Shown here one piece after another: positions 11,526 through 23,127 of a stretch of 64,000 nt of DNA (position 1 is the stretch's first letter; each line of letters opens with the position of its first letter). The notes beneath the pieces were generated by a model, which saw nothing but the letters and a program-made list of their open reading frames with translations, was not told the origin of the DNA and did no database searches. Where the stretch lies: positions 11,616,423 through 11,680,422 of the forward strand of contig CM070515.1 of NCBI GenBank assembly GCA_036346375.1. The letters run 5' to 3'. A program made the position numbers and the translations under genes. This DNA is from Guadua angustifolia (Eukaryota > Streptophyta > Magnoliopsida > Poales > Poaceae).

Positions 11526-11689
11526 ACTTTTTGAGCTATAGAATTTATAGCCAATGACTACTATGTTTTACCTATCCCTTACCTCTAAAAAATACAAAAC
11601 AAAAAAAACTTTTTGAGCTATAGAATTTATAGCCAATGACTACTATGTTTTACCTATCCCTTACCTCTAAAAAATACAAAACACAAAAA
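11526..11689. repeat. perfect 82-bp tandem duplication
   Basis: The 82 bases from 11526 (ACTTTTTGAGCTATAG...) recur immediately at 11608 with essentially no change up to the A-rich junction. The lack of divergence in decayed spacer suggests a recent slippage or unequal-exchange event. Confidence 0.85.
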
Positions 11690-12012
11690 AAAAATCTAAC
11701 CTAGACAAAAATAAAGTGATGAACCTAGGTCAATCCCTACAAAATGCAAATGCAAAAACAAAAAATTTCTAAACTTGACAAAAAAAATAAAGTAAACCTA
11801 GATGAACTCTACAAATACAAAAACAAATAGAACTAAAAATTACAGTATTGATAATAAAATTGCACATTACTTCGCACTGCAATTTTATGCTTAGCCTTCT
11901 ATAATTTTAGGTGACTGAGAGATAAGAAAAATTTTAAGCTACTATGAATTAAGTGTATTTGTCTGCTTGTATCAAGTGGTACATGTATAAGATTGTTCAA
12001 GAAAAAGTCATT

Positions 12013-12179
12013 CATGTGTTTGGTTGTTGAATGGAACCATTCCATCTTAGATGGTAGGATACAAATTTGAGGAATATTCTCTATAGATGCTGAACCATTC
12101 TACTAACTCAAAACAATGGAACCAAATGGTACAGGATCATTCCATCCCATTCAACTTTATCCCATCAACCAAACACACC
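12013..12179. mobile_element. short MITE with TGTGTTTGGTTG ends
   Basis: The left end TGTGTTTGGTTGTTGAATGG is mirrored by CCATTCAACTTTATCCCATCAACCAAACACAC at the right. An inner copy of ATGGAACCATTCCAT is paired with AATGGTACAGGATCATTCCAT. It is related in wording to the element at 7234-7652. Borders are approximate and no target duplication is certain. Confidence 0.6.
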
Positions 12180-12331
12180 GTAACAAACCTGAACAAATTA
12201 TAGTAGGTAAGGGAGAGGTCTCAAAAAGGAAACGAGAATAAATCCCAACTAAAGATTTGCAAATCAATCGGCACCAGAAATACAATTCTACACGTGTTCT
12301 GCAAGACTGGGAAAAAGTCTCCAAGGAAGAG

Positions 12332-13332
12332 TAGGGGTGGGCATTTTTAAACCGAAAAACCGAACTGAACCGAACTGATTTAACCAAATATTTCGGTTTT
12401 TTCGGTTTTTGATTCGGTTTTTATTTTGGTTGCGTTCGGTTTTGGATTCGATTTTTTCTGAAAAACTGAATCTCATCGGCCCACAGGCCACAGCCCACTC
12501 CGGCGGTCCAGCCACTCGACTAGCACCAGCACTTCGGCGCTTTGGCTCATCGCGAAGCCTCCATTCCCCGTTCCCCATCGCAAAGACCTAATCAGTAATC
12601 CCCATTCCCTATCCTGAATCCTCGATTGGACCAACGCAGCGACGCCTCCAGCCTCCTCCCTCGGCGCCACGCCGACGCCTCCAGCTGCCTCCTCCCTTGG
12701 CGTGGGAGAGCAAGGGTGAACATGGAGAGCGAGGGCTGCAAGGCATCGAGTCAGCAAGTCCTCGAGCTTAGGCTCCTCGGCGTGGAGCATCCCAGAGCTG
12801 TACTAGGAGAGGGGGGCGCACAGCCTGCGGGAGCTTCGCGGTGCCACGGGCAACTTCAGCCCGCTGCTCATGGTCGGCAAGGGAGGCTTCGGGTGTGGTC
12901 GCCATCAAGAGTCTCAACCCCAACGGCCACCAGGTATCGTATACCTGCAGATCGCAATGCAAATCCATCACTGAATTCACACATGTTGTCGAGAAATGCA
13001 GTCTCTTCAGCCATTTGACTCCGTTGTTTGGTTCAGGGGCACAAGGCATGGCTGGCTGAGGTCTACTTCTTGAGCGTCGTCGAGCACCCGAGCCTCATCA
13101 AGCTCGTCGGCTAGTGCAAGATCTGGATTCCGTCCAGAGTTCATGAATCACATAGATTACATTGTTTTCAAGCCTCTTCAGGTGTTTTCGATTAACCGAA
13201 AAACCGAATTAACCGAACCGATTTGGTTTGGTTAATTCGGTTCAGTTTTTCAGTCTGCTCGGTTTCGATTCGGTTTCTAGGATTCAAAAACTGAAATTTT
13301 CAAAAACCAAAAAAACCGAATACCCAGACCTA
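12332..13332. mobile_element. hAT-type element carrying a captured kinase fragment
   Basis: The left end TAGGGGTGGGCATT and the inverted right end (read back: TAGGTCTGGGTATTCGG) match the ends of the element at 7945-8965. CCGAACCGAA/TTCGGTTTTT subterminal repeats are also shared. Flanking 8-mers AGGAAGAG (12324-12331) and GAGAAGAG (13333-13340) differ at two positions and may be a decayed 8-bp target duplication. The GC-rich interior (12475-13140) includes part of a receptor-like cytoplasmic kinase gene, listed separately. No transposase is present. Confidence 0.7.
12815..13114 (+). pseudogene. captured RLCK (PBL-type) kinase fragment with intron
   Basis: Exon-like part 1 reads LRELRGATGNFSPLLMVGKGGFG, the glycine-rich loop region of RLCK-VII/PBL kinases (family pattern ATxNFxPxxxxGxGGFG). 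It is followed, after a deletion of about twenty residues and a frame change, by VVAIKSLNPNGHQ, which holds the ATP-binding lysine. A donor GT follows CAG at 12933. The 103-bp intron 12934-13036 ends in TTCAG. Part 2 reads [25 protein letters not shown], the helix C and HPxLxKLxG segment of the same family, and stops at TAG (13112-13114) where the family has a Tyr in GYC. The intact intron shows capture at DNA level rather than by reverse transcription. The fragment lacks the catalytic loop and is not a working kinase. Confidence 0.8.
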
Positions 13333-14190
13333 GAGAAGAGCTACATAAGCGTTCCTTAGTAAATGATTACCTCAAGTAGCTAGAAAAGGTTCCAATATCC
13401 TTCACATGCCTAAGCCAATAACTTGATATTTGTTATACAAGTAGACATATAAACTTCAAACAAAATTTTCATTAAACAAAATAACTGCTCGCAGAGGGAC
13501 CATCTTTTGATCCCGCTTCATTATGAATTTTATAAGACTACGACTGTTTCAGTTTATACCTTAAAACCAACTTTCTTGTTTAAACAGCTTAAAAGCTATC
13601 TGCTTTAAAACCAAGCTAAGGTGTTTGGTAGTCTAGTTTTTTCTTGGATTAGCTTATTGTCTTAATGACAAAATGTCTAATATACCCTTAAGCCAATGAG
13701 CTAATAATAGTTTTTCATATTGTTTATGAACTGATTTGCTAACGCTCTGATTAAGGATTAACATGAATAACCATTCGTTCAGATAAGCACGCCATAATTT
13801 GCCATACAAATTGACTATTGTATAACTACATACATAGAAAATATTGTAAAAACGTGCATGCATACCAAGGCCAAACAATCCAATATATGAAACCAAACCA
13901 ATGGAATTCTAATCCCCGAATTAACAAATAATTTAACAAGTCTCAGATAGCTTTGAAAATACAACCTGTTTCATATTACAAGCTCAATGTATATACAAAT
14001 TTCTTTTTCTGCTTTATGATTGACATGGAGAGTTGTTGAAAATATCAAAAACTACAGTTTGCAGATTTTGCTACACAATAATCAATTACAGAAGAACTGA
14101 GGGTACATCAAAGAGGAAAGCTTGTCTATCTATTTCAATGCATATCATAGATCATAGATCTCTTTATATGCGCAAGAATTGGAGCTCAAC
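13333..14190. other. intergenic, possible MITE remnant
   Basis: 13545-13640 has AAGCTATCTGCTTTAAAACCAAGCTAAGGTGTTTGGTAG-like wording typical of MITE ends, but I could not find the partner end. No gene is supported. Confidence 0.35.
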
Positions 14191-14199
14191 CAGGGTGGC

Positions 14200-14460
14200 C
14201 ACATGTCACGCGTTTTTTTTGGAAAAAGGCCCTCCGTAAATTTTTTAATTACGTTTAGGCCCTCAGCCGGTTATTTTGCGAAGAAACTACGTAGTTCTGG
14301 GTATTCGCGAACGGGTTCTCCACAGGTAATTTTGCAAAACAAAAAATTACATCCAGGTCCTTCTATTGGTAATTTTACAGAAAAGACCCTACAGTTTTGT
14401 ATATTCGCAAACAGGTCCTCCAACATTCGGCGGAGCGGCGTAGCGCAAGATCCCATCTAG
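14200..14460 (+). mobile_element. Helitron 3' end, second copy of family
   Basis: The segment ends GGCGGAGCGGCGTAGCGCAAGATCCCATCTAG at 14460, followed by T. It matches in layout and wording the end at 11338 (GCGCAA...CATCTAG). Upstream are repeated modules GGCCCTC(C/A)...AAATTACATCCAGGTCC...TTTTGC(G/A)AA like those in the first copy. Only the 3' part is recognisable. The 5' end was not found. Confidence 0.5.
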
Positions 14461-15430
14461 TTAACTCCATGAAGCATGACCTTTCTGCTCCATGCTTGCT
14501 GCTCTAGCATCATCTTGCAGATCCTGAAACATGCAACTGCATGCACACCAATTAGACGTTTGCTCAGTTCCTATGTGAAGCGTGTACAAATTCCATAAGT
14601 TACTCAGTTCCTACATATATTGATTTCATAAAAACGAATATACCAGATCTCATTTCATAATAAGAACATTATGGGATGCTACTATTCTATGTATCAGGTC
14701 ATTTTGAAAATTACTAGCATTTCACAAAGATATTAAATCTGAGATTTCAAAGAGACATTCAGCTAGACTGAACTACATAAACTTGGAGAATAATAGAAAG
14801 GAGGGAGCAATTACGTACACAGTTCAGTTTTAATGAGCAACTACAGATTTCAATTGTCTATGGATTTCTAGAAGAAAATGAAGGTGACTATCAATATCTT
14901 CAATCGGTACTCGAATGGCAAATATATGATTCATGTACATGCTAGAGCACACACGAATCTGGTGATTGGGGATTGATATTGTACATTTTTTGGATTGGGG
15001 AGCCATGGTAGTCACTGGGCGGCGTGTGGTTGCTCGTCCTCGTGTAAACCTAATTGCCGTGGAGTCAACTCGAGTTGGGAGGGGGAGGAACGCAGGTGGG
15101 GAGAGGAGAAGCGAGGATTTATATGCTGTTATTGTGGGTAATTTTTTCGAAGTCTAGTGGCAAAGGCTATTTTCAACCTGCAAAAGCAAAAAAAAAAACA
15201 CATCTTTGGTTTTTTTTTTGTTGTTAAGCCGATGAAAAAGTCAAAACAAACAAGCCCTCTGTCTTTCAAAGCATATGCTACGGGAGTATAATCATGTGTG
15301 CGTGTGGTCTACCTTAATAAAAAAAACCCTAACCAAAATATTCAGTTGCTGCCACGGTAATCTTTATGACAAAAAAGGAAACAGAAATAAAAACCTAAGA
15401 AAATAAACCTTCCACTGCATGAAATCATGC
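14461..15430. other. intergenic upstream of the coiled-coil gene
   Basis: No recognisable coding region. 14960-15165 is open for about 60 codons on both strands without a known motif. 15190-15400 includes poly-A and poly-T runs. The 5' flank of the next gene begins about here. No clear TATA box was seen close to its leader. Confidence 0.4.
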
Positions 15431-15499
15431 AACATTGCAAATTTGCAAGTATGCAACCCAACCGCAGCGAGGCAGGGGCCGGGGTCGTGCCGTCGTGGA

Positions 15500-15846
15500 C
15501 CGGCCTGACCGACTCGACTCGCCCACCAAATCCCTCGCCTCACAGTCGGCTGTTTCCTTTTCCTTCCCTACGCATGCGTTCCCTCTACCCTCTCGGTGCC
15601 TGCTCTCCTCTCCTCTCCTCGCCCCCTTCCATCTCCATCCCCTTCTCTCCCCCGAATCGCACGTCCCCCGCAGAAATCCCCCAAAAATTTCCGCTTCGCC
15701 TCTCCGATCGCCTCCACCGCCGCGCGCGTAAACCCTAGACAGGGCCCCCTCCTCGCGATCCGCGGGGCGGAGCCAAAACCCTAGCCGCCGCCAGATCCCG
15801 ATCCCGCGAGGGGAGCCGGCGCCGCCGCGCGCCCGTTCGACGCGAC
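15500..15846 (+). promoter_or_regulatory. probable 5' UTR / core promoter of coiled-coil gene
   Basis: A CT-rich, GC-rich stretch (many CTCTCC, CGCCTC and CCCTCG runs) directly precedes the ATG at 15847, typical of leaders of housekeeping grass genes. It contains the AAACCCTAG motif twice (near 15730 and 15777), which resembles telo-box/site II context in plant promoters. The transcription start cannot be fixed from sequence. Confidence 0.45.
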
Positions 15847-18800
15847 ATGGAGGCCGCGGCGGCGCGCAAGGAGTGGCGCGCCGTCCCCGACGGCTCCCTC
15901 CGCACCAATGGCGCCGAGGTCGTCCCGCCGCTTCGCACCCTCCGCACGACGAAACCCTTTCCCCCCACCACAACCCGTTTATGTTCGTACTCACTTGGCG
16001 TTTCCCGTGTTGTTGTTTTGGTGTTCAGGATGCCGCGGAGCACGCGAAGATGGGGCAGTCCGAGGACAGAGCCATCTACAAGGTGCGTGCTTGCTTCCTC
16101 GCGCTCAGTGATCGGCACGCGACGTGGTTTGTAAAGGTGGGGGATTGGGTTTTGGTGCAGGATGGGGCGAGAGGGCTGGAGGACTTCTGCTCGATCACCA
16201 TCGACGGAAGCGGGGGGCTCAGCGAGGACATACTGCAGCAGCGCCTGCAGAGCATCGTGCGGCAGCGCGAGGAGCTGCAGCAGGTCGAGATCGAACTGCG
16301 TGCGCAGGCCATTGCGCACCCGCAGATCATCCAGGCGCAACACAACTTTGAGGCGGCTGCCAAGGAGCATGTAGCAGCTGCGGCAAAGCTCAAGGTCGTA
16401 TCTCTTGCTTTTGCTCTCGTGTGCTTGGTGTTTCCCTACTCCATAGGTGGAAGGAAGTACATATAATTTATTGATGGCAGATGACATGGTCTGTACTGGT
16501 TAGTGGTTGCTTGGGAAGTACTACATGTTATTGATAATTTTGGGTGGCGTGATGGGCAGAGTCGGTACCACCTTTGGTGGTTGCATTATAGTGTTGAAAT
16601 GGAAGTAATTCTGTATTTCTCTGTTATATTATTCTTTTCAAAGTGGCCAAGTTCTGTGTACTTCGATGGATAGGGTCCAGGCGTCCAGCTCAATAGGAGT
16701 CTTTTTGAGCTTAATTTTTTCTTGCTTACAGAATGAAATAGGTCTTTATGCTGTGGTAAATTTATGCATTGATAATGTTGTCGTTCCCTGTGGTTGCATG
16801 GTTATCTGCTGATGAGCAAAGTTGAATGGTGGCTAATGCTCAAGGATAGTTATGTGATGCACTGTTGTTGGTTTATCTATAACGATAAGATGCAGGGTGG
16901 CTTCTAGTGAACTTATCTGACCTTATTGTTTGATTTCATCTGCACATTGCCTTGCTGGTTACCTTTTGTCATTTCAGTTACACATAGAGCATCTCGTCTA
17001 CAGTAATGCAATTGATGTGTAGATTGTCTTGTCCTTGTTTGGGAAAAAAGACTGATGTCCTTATTGAACAGGAACAACTGCATGAAAGGGAGAAGTACAT
17101 TCTTGAGCTGGAAATGAAATTGAATGATAAGGATAGGGAATTAGATGCTTTGAAAATTGACCATCAAACGGTTAGTGGTCTTTCCTGTTATGTTTTGCAC
17201 TATTCACAATGAGAAATTGAGACGTGATGATCTCTGTTGTCGTATTTGATTCTTTTTGGCAGGTGTGGGCAAATCAGGATCTTCTTAGAGAACAGACCAA
17301 GGAGCTTGCAACTGTAAGGTATTATTGCTGTTTTTAGTATCTTGTGGCATGGAACCATATTTAACAAGTTAGAATAATGCAGTTGAGAAATTGCACTTCT
17401 TTAAACTTTCAAGCAGCATCCAGAGTTCTGGATCATAAATGGAAATCATCAATTTGCTCTATGGGCTGCTTTTGTGTTAAGCTGCCACGCTGGATCTCTC
17501 TTTATTTTACCACAAAGAACCACGACATATCATACCTATTCATGCATGGGTTGACAGCTTGACATACATGATACATGTCTGAAATATAGTTTTTTATGGA
17601 ACAAGCATTTTGTATACCTTTTGAGTTCACAATGTGTGACAAGATGCTATGTTCGCTCTCTTGATGAGAAGCTTCATTCAAAAAATTAAAATTTATGCTC
17701 GATGTTTTCTTACTTTGTGCAGAAGGGAACGTGAAAATTCTGAAGCTGAAAGAGGTCAACATCTTAAACAAATTCATGATCTCCAAGAGCATCTGGGAGA
17801 AAAAGAAAGCCAATTTCTTGCATTAGAGGAACAAGTATTCTTCTCTAGCCCTCTCATTTTTCGTTATATTTTAGAGGGTCTATGCATTATATGGTTAGGC
17901 CCCCGCTTCATTAAAACCCTTAACATTTTTACGAACAGTGTACGGTTAACAATATCCTTGTTTGCAATATCTCATGAAGAGCTGTTACAACTTTTAAATC
18001 ATTAATATGGTAGTCACTTAAAACGAATGTGAATTTCCTTCCAGATGGCATGGTTTCTCCATATTTCTTTGTTGGCAGAAAAACATCTTGTCTCGAGAGA
18101 ATCTCAGGTGTTATTTGCGTTGGGTTAGTTCTTTGTATCCATGCCTAGCAATGAAAAGGTTATTTGTTTATGGGGAAATTCTTCATGAATGCTTGGTCTT
18201 TTTTCACAACTGCTTGCTCAAATTCAAATGCTTTTAACACACATTAGCATTCAGCCACTCACCAATGAGCATTTTATTTTTCCAGCATAGGGTTGCTCAA
18301 GAGAACATTCTTTACAAAGATGAACAGTTGAGGGAAGCTCATGCTTGGGTGGCACGAGTTCAAGAAATGGATGTTTTACAGTCTCAGTCCCTGCAAGCTG
18401 AGTTACGTGAACGTACTGAGCAATTTAATCAATATTGGATTAGTTTCCAGCAACAGGTAAGTTGTTTAGTTCAGTAGATGCCTTCTTTCCGTTATTGATG
18501 TATGCTTTGGGCTTCTGTTAAATTCTTGTTCCGTCGTATTTCATCAATATCAATATTCACTGTGTCCTATTAGCATGCTCTTCACTTCCACCTCTTCTTC
18601 CCCAGTATGTTGAAATGCATCGAGGTTTTCTGCATACAATACAACAACTGCAGCTGGAACTGACTGAGTTAAGAGAACGGACTGGAGTACAAAAAGATGG
18701 TTCACAAGCTGCTCAGGAGGGCTCAGCTGAATCATCATTGGTTCAAAGTAAAGGGAACAACATGGTTGCAAATGGTAATACAACAGCAGATGGCAGTCAG

Positions 18801-21800
18801 TCACTGAAAAATAATGGAAGCACTGATGTCTCCATACAGGTATTATTGATTTTGAGTAACTTCAATAAACAGTTACAGTGGTTGTCATGGAAGATGGAAA
18901 ATACATTGTTCAATATTGGCCGGATGACTTTGTTATAGTGTTTCTGCAGATAGCGTTGTGTGACATATCAGTTATATCCATTTGTTTTGCGTAAGGTTAT
19001 TTAAGTTGTAAAGTTGAGTCGAGTCGCCCAAGGGGTGACTTGCTGAATTGGTCGAGTAGTCGTGACTAGTCTCGAGACTAGGAAGTATGTTAGTAGGACA
19101 TGTCACATACTAAGTTGTAGCAACAATTAAACATATATACATATTGTAAAGCATGAAATGAAAAGAAGAACAACATAAACATGATGATGAGTTGATGACT
19201 TGTTTTGATCCCAACATGTCTTTCTTGATGAATGCCTTTCTTTGAAATTGAGAAGCAACACCTTGGAAGTTAAAGAATATAATAATGAGCTAGCAAGTAA
19301 AACAACATAAGTACTGGACGGCAAGTAAACTAATAGGAGTTACATGACATCATCACATTCACACTTCACATCAAGAAAAATATTAAAATTCAAGATGATC
19401 AACATTAAGGCACTTGGCAGCCACGAGCCAGCCAGGCATTAAGCAATAGCATAAGTGCATAACTTAATAAGAAACAAGTTCTGAATGACAACGATGATTG
19501 ATAGATAAGTTCTAAGTTTGAAAGTAGCAAAAGTAAGAAAGGCATTTATGTTTTGAATCAGCCATAAGTGCACATAGAGCCATGGCACTAGTTAGCAGTT
19601 ACTAGAACAGAGCAGGGAAGAACAGAGTAGTCACCCGGCTAGGCTAGCTGATTAGTTGCGGCTAGTCGCCAGTTTGTTGTCCAGTCGCCTGACTAGTTAC
19701 ACCAGTCAAGTTGAGCACACTAGTCGTCCTCCATATACCAGCTAGACGACTAATCGTGGATTAGTCGACGACTTAATACCATTGGTTAGCATGTCTTTAT
19801 GTGACCTGTTCTCCCTTCTATTTCATTTATACTTTATCATATTGATTTGTGTGGACCCTTGGATTTCATTCTTGTCAAGAAATAATCTTGAGAGGTTTTA
19901 CTCTTGTTGCTTTCAGGGAAATAGCGCCTCTGCTGTACCTGTTGCTCCATCTTCACTATTGGGAATAGGTGGCTTTCTTCCTTCTGGGCCGATGGCTGGG
20001 CTGCATTCTTATATGATGCACCCTCAAGGTATACCTCAGTCTTTATCTTCGCCCAACCCTGGTGTTCCTCAATTCGGTAGTTTTCAGTCACAGTCTACAA
20101 TTCAACCAAATCTACACTGGCCCCATCAACAGGTATATTTATACTCTTGAAGCACTTTGCTTATTGTATCATAATTTTACTGACGTGACATCTTCTGATT
20201 TGAAAATAATTTTGTATCGTTTAGGAATCTCAAAATGCCTCACAATCACCAGATGAAACAAACTATCAGCCATCCCAATCAGACCAGATTGCATTACAAC
20301 CAGGTGCTAGTAATAATGATGAGCTTTCTTCTAAGCAGAGTCAAATAACCCATTCAGAACATCTTATAGCCCATGGGAAACAACAACAACGTTCCGTGAA
20401 TGTGGTTGCTGAATCAACTCATGAACCAAAGGTTAGTGTTTTTGCTTATTATTTGTTTGTTTTTATTCAACTTGGCCCTGTTAATATTATTTTTTCTATA
20501 AAAAACCGTTTACAGGTTACGGAATCCAATGTAACCGAACATTTAGTTTACAATGAGCAGCAGAAAGGCCAGGATTTACCTCCAAATTTCAGCCCTACCG
20601 GAATGTTTGAACATCAAGAGCAAAAAACTGAATTTAAGGTTTCTAATTTACTTTTTTTTTCATAAATTTGCATTGACTGTGTAAGCATTTCATATCACAC
20701 ATTCTCTATGTATAACCAGGATGAGAAAGTTGCATCTGGCAAGCAGTCTGAGGACCATGTACCTAGGCAGCAGCATAAAGCTTCAAATTTTGCTGCATCA
20801 ACTACCCAGGTCCACTTCAAAAATAGTGCAGCAGAGTTCAGTTCTAATGTTGTGAATCAGGATGACACACTTGCATCCACGGGTGGTGGTTTGGGTTCAC
20901 TGTTACCTCGCATTCCAAAGGAGTCTGCTCTTCTAGATGAGAGATCCCTTCTGGCTTGCATTGTTCGTGCAGTTCCTGCTGCTCCTGATGGCCGAATCAG
21001 GATTAGCTCAACTGTGAGTTACTCGCCAACATCAAGTTGTCAAGCGCTCACTTATGGAAATTATATGTTTTATTTGTTTAGTCGAATGTTTTTTGGATTC
21101 ATGTGCTTTTTTTTTTTCTCAGCTACCAAATAGGCTTGGGAAAATGTTGGCTCCTCTTCACTGGCATGATTATAAGAAGTATTATGGGAAGCTAGACGAT
21201 TTTGTGGCTATTCATCCAGAGGTTTGTTTATTTTCCATATAGCAATTTAGTCAGTATATGGATCATTTCCGTTACTGATACATTTGCAGCTCTTTGTGAT
21301 TGAAGGGGACTTCATTCACCTTCGTGAGGGAGCACAACAGATCATTTCGGCCACTACAGCTGCCGCTAAAATTGCTGCTGCTGCTGCTGCATCATCTGCT
21401 CCTTACTCATCGTTATTGCCTTCAGTTGCTGTTACTCCTGTGGCACAAAGCATTCGGCAAAAGAGAGGTCCTGTTGTTGATTCCAGATCTTCAAATACAA
21501 TGCCATCTGGAAATGGCTCTACTACAGCTAACTTTGGAGATCAGTTTGACAAATGTTCACATATCCCCAAAGCCAGTGATCAACACCAAAGTTTTAACAT
21601 TGTTCAGGGGATTAGTGACGTAACAGTTTCAAACAAAGTAAAAGACATCCAAGAGAATGGTTTTTCAGATGAAGTTCGACCAGGGCAGTCATCTATGCAT
21701 GCAGTAGCTGCAAATGGAGGAAGAAATGAACGAGCTGGTCTCCCTATGCATGACAAAGGCGTGAGTAATATCAGACATGGTTATGGAGGAAAGCAACAGG

Positions 21801-21916
21801 GGAGGTATAGTCTATTTCTGATGCAGTGTCAAAGTTAAGACACCTTTCTAATTCTGATCTGTGTAAATCTCCTGAATTCCAGGTCAACGGGGACAACATA
21901 CATTTCCAGAAGATGA
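15847..21916 (+). CDS. conserved plant coiled-coil protein, unknown function (15 exons, 839 aa)
   Basis: Exons: 15847-15918, 16029-16082, 16161-16394, 17072-17170, 17263-17318, 17723-17834, 18286-18456, 18606-18839, 19917-20132, 20225-20431, 20516-20638, 20720-21013, 21123-21221, 21290-21804, 21883-21916. All introns are GT-AG and the total is 2520 bases with TGA at 21914. The chosen ATG follows a GC-rich leader and opens the only frame that splices cleanly. Residues ~60-330 are heptad-rich coiled coil (LQQRLQSIVRQREELQQVE; EKYILELEMKLNDKDRELD). Residues ~350-590 are Gln/Ser/Pro-rich and probably disordered. Residues ~587-695 form a compact conserved-looking module (LLPRIPKESALLDERSLLACIV; LGKMLAPLHWHDYKKYYGKLDDF; LFVIEGDFIHLREGAQ) ending in an Ala-rich tract. 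I believe this is the plant DUF7725 type, from memory only. The tail is basic (Ser-Arg-Arg). No catalytic motif or membrane segment is visible. A scaffold or nucleic-acid-linked role would be inference. Confidence 0.88.
18995..19790. mobile_element. probable transposon insertion in intron 8
   Basis: Intron 8 (18840-19916) is much longer than its neighbours. The left part, TTTAAGTTGTAAAGTTGAGTCGAGTCGCCC..., faces an inverted right part, ...AGTCGACGACTTAATACC. Both ends are rich in GACTAGTC, GTCGACTAG and CGACTAATC words. The pattern suggests a non-autonomous hAT-like element, but exact ends and target duplication are not certain. Splice sites outside it are intact. Confidence 0.5.
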
Positions 21917-22742
21917 GGTAGTGGCATGCCATTGGGTATGATTTCATACTCTGATGTAAAAAATAGTCTCAGTGATCTTCTAGACCCTTTTGAAATAGTT
22001 TACTGCCATTGCTTGAGTCTAGCTAACTGCTTTTGCTTGCTTGTTTTAATCTGTTACTTTTGGTCCAAAGGTTGAGGCTTTGTACTTTTGCTATTATTGT
22101 TCTGTTATTGAAGTGAAGGTCTTAAACCTTGGGAGGCCTCGGATTAGGCAATCAGTTTATTGTAGAAGGTCTAGGCTCTTGGAATGTTTAGAATTAGCTA
22201 ATCGTACCATACAATATTAATCAGACTATGAGGTAGTTCCATTGACACTGAACTGTTGTCCTACATTTTGCAATTCCATCTCATCCCTTTTATCATAGGT
22301 ATGTAAACCAAATACTAGGAAATTATCCACTTGAAATTACAAGATGGGATCATCATTGTTTGGAAAGATGTTAAATTGATCGTGCATTCATATTTATTAT
22401 GTAGAATCTTTTTGAGAATGGTTTTCCCACATGTACATGGATGCCCATGTATTATCATCACCGTCAAATGTGCTTTGAGATAATTTCCAAATTTAAACCA
22501 ACATCCCATCTTCTGATAATTTTAAGAGGAAATTCCTTATTTGCTATTGAAAGTTACCACTTTCCCTGATATGCCATTCGAAATTTTGTGGATGATGGTG
22601 GGAAGGAAGAAGGAAGATGGAGGCAATACTGACTACTGACATGTGGGCCAGCCATTTTTTACTACGACAATAGGGGTATGACTGGCTTTTTTTTGGCAAA
22701 ACTCTGACAGACTAGATGGATTTAATGACAGCCTTCAAACCA
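21917..22742. other. 3' UTR and downstream flank of the coiled-coil gene
   Basis: AT-rich sequence without a recognisable gene. The 3' end of the transcript is probably within the first few hundred bases, but no single polyadenylation signal stands out. Confidence 0.4.
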
Positions 22743-22904
22743 TAGTTACCGGAAACGCTGTTCGTCTAAGTCGCGGTACATGATTTGGGTATGCGGTTCG
22801 CTATTTTTCTTCCAATTTCCACTGCGAATATGAACCTTATACCCTAAACCGGCTCTAGTTCCACGAATTTGGTTCGTAATTCACAGGGGTGAATCCGGTA
22901 ACCA
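22743..22904 (+). repeat. small repeat element, copy 2 of 3
   Basis: Starts AGTTACCGGAAACGC and ends AATCCGGTAACCA, so the outer 9 bases are inverted (AGTTACCGG/CCGGTAACC). It shares GAGTCGCGG-, CCTAAACCGG- and TTCGTAATTCAC-type words with the copies at 257-462 and 23128-23288. Confidence 0.6.
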
Positions 22905-23127
22905 TGCTTCAAATTGTGGCCTGCGGAAGTGGCATAAAGAGGATAAGAATTCATTCACAGTGGCATAGAAGGAAAACAAAATTTGGAGTGGCATCTTAGG
23001 GAAGTGGCAATTTTCAATGGCAAATAACAAATTCTCTAATTTTAATGCCCTTGCACAAATGTCAGAACACTTTGGATGGATGAATAGGATGGTACATGGA
23101 TGTCCATAGTACCCAATGTTCTAAACA
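22905..23127. other. spacer between repeat copies
   Basis: Contains AGTGGCAT...GGAAGTGGCA words also seen just before the second repeat copy (22560-22600). No gene is seen. Confidence 0.35.

Noticed and set aside
18079..18107. Possible extra exon (AAAAACATCTTGTC...CTCAG) between exons 6 and 7
   Set aside because: It has an AG before and GT after, but its 29 bases shift the frame and lead to a stop in the next exon. Joining exon 6 directly to 18286 keeps the coiled coil in frame.
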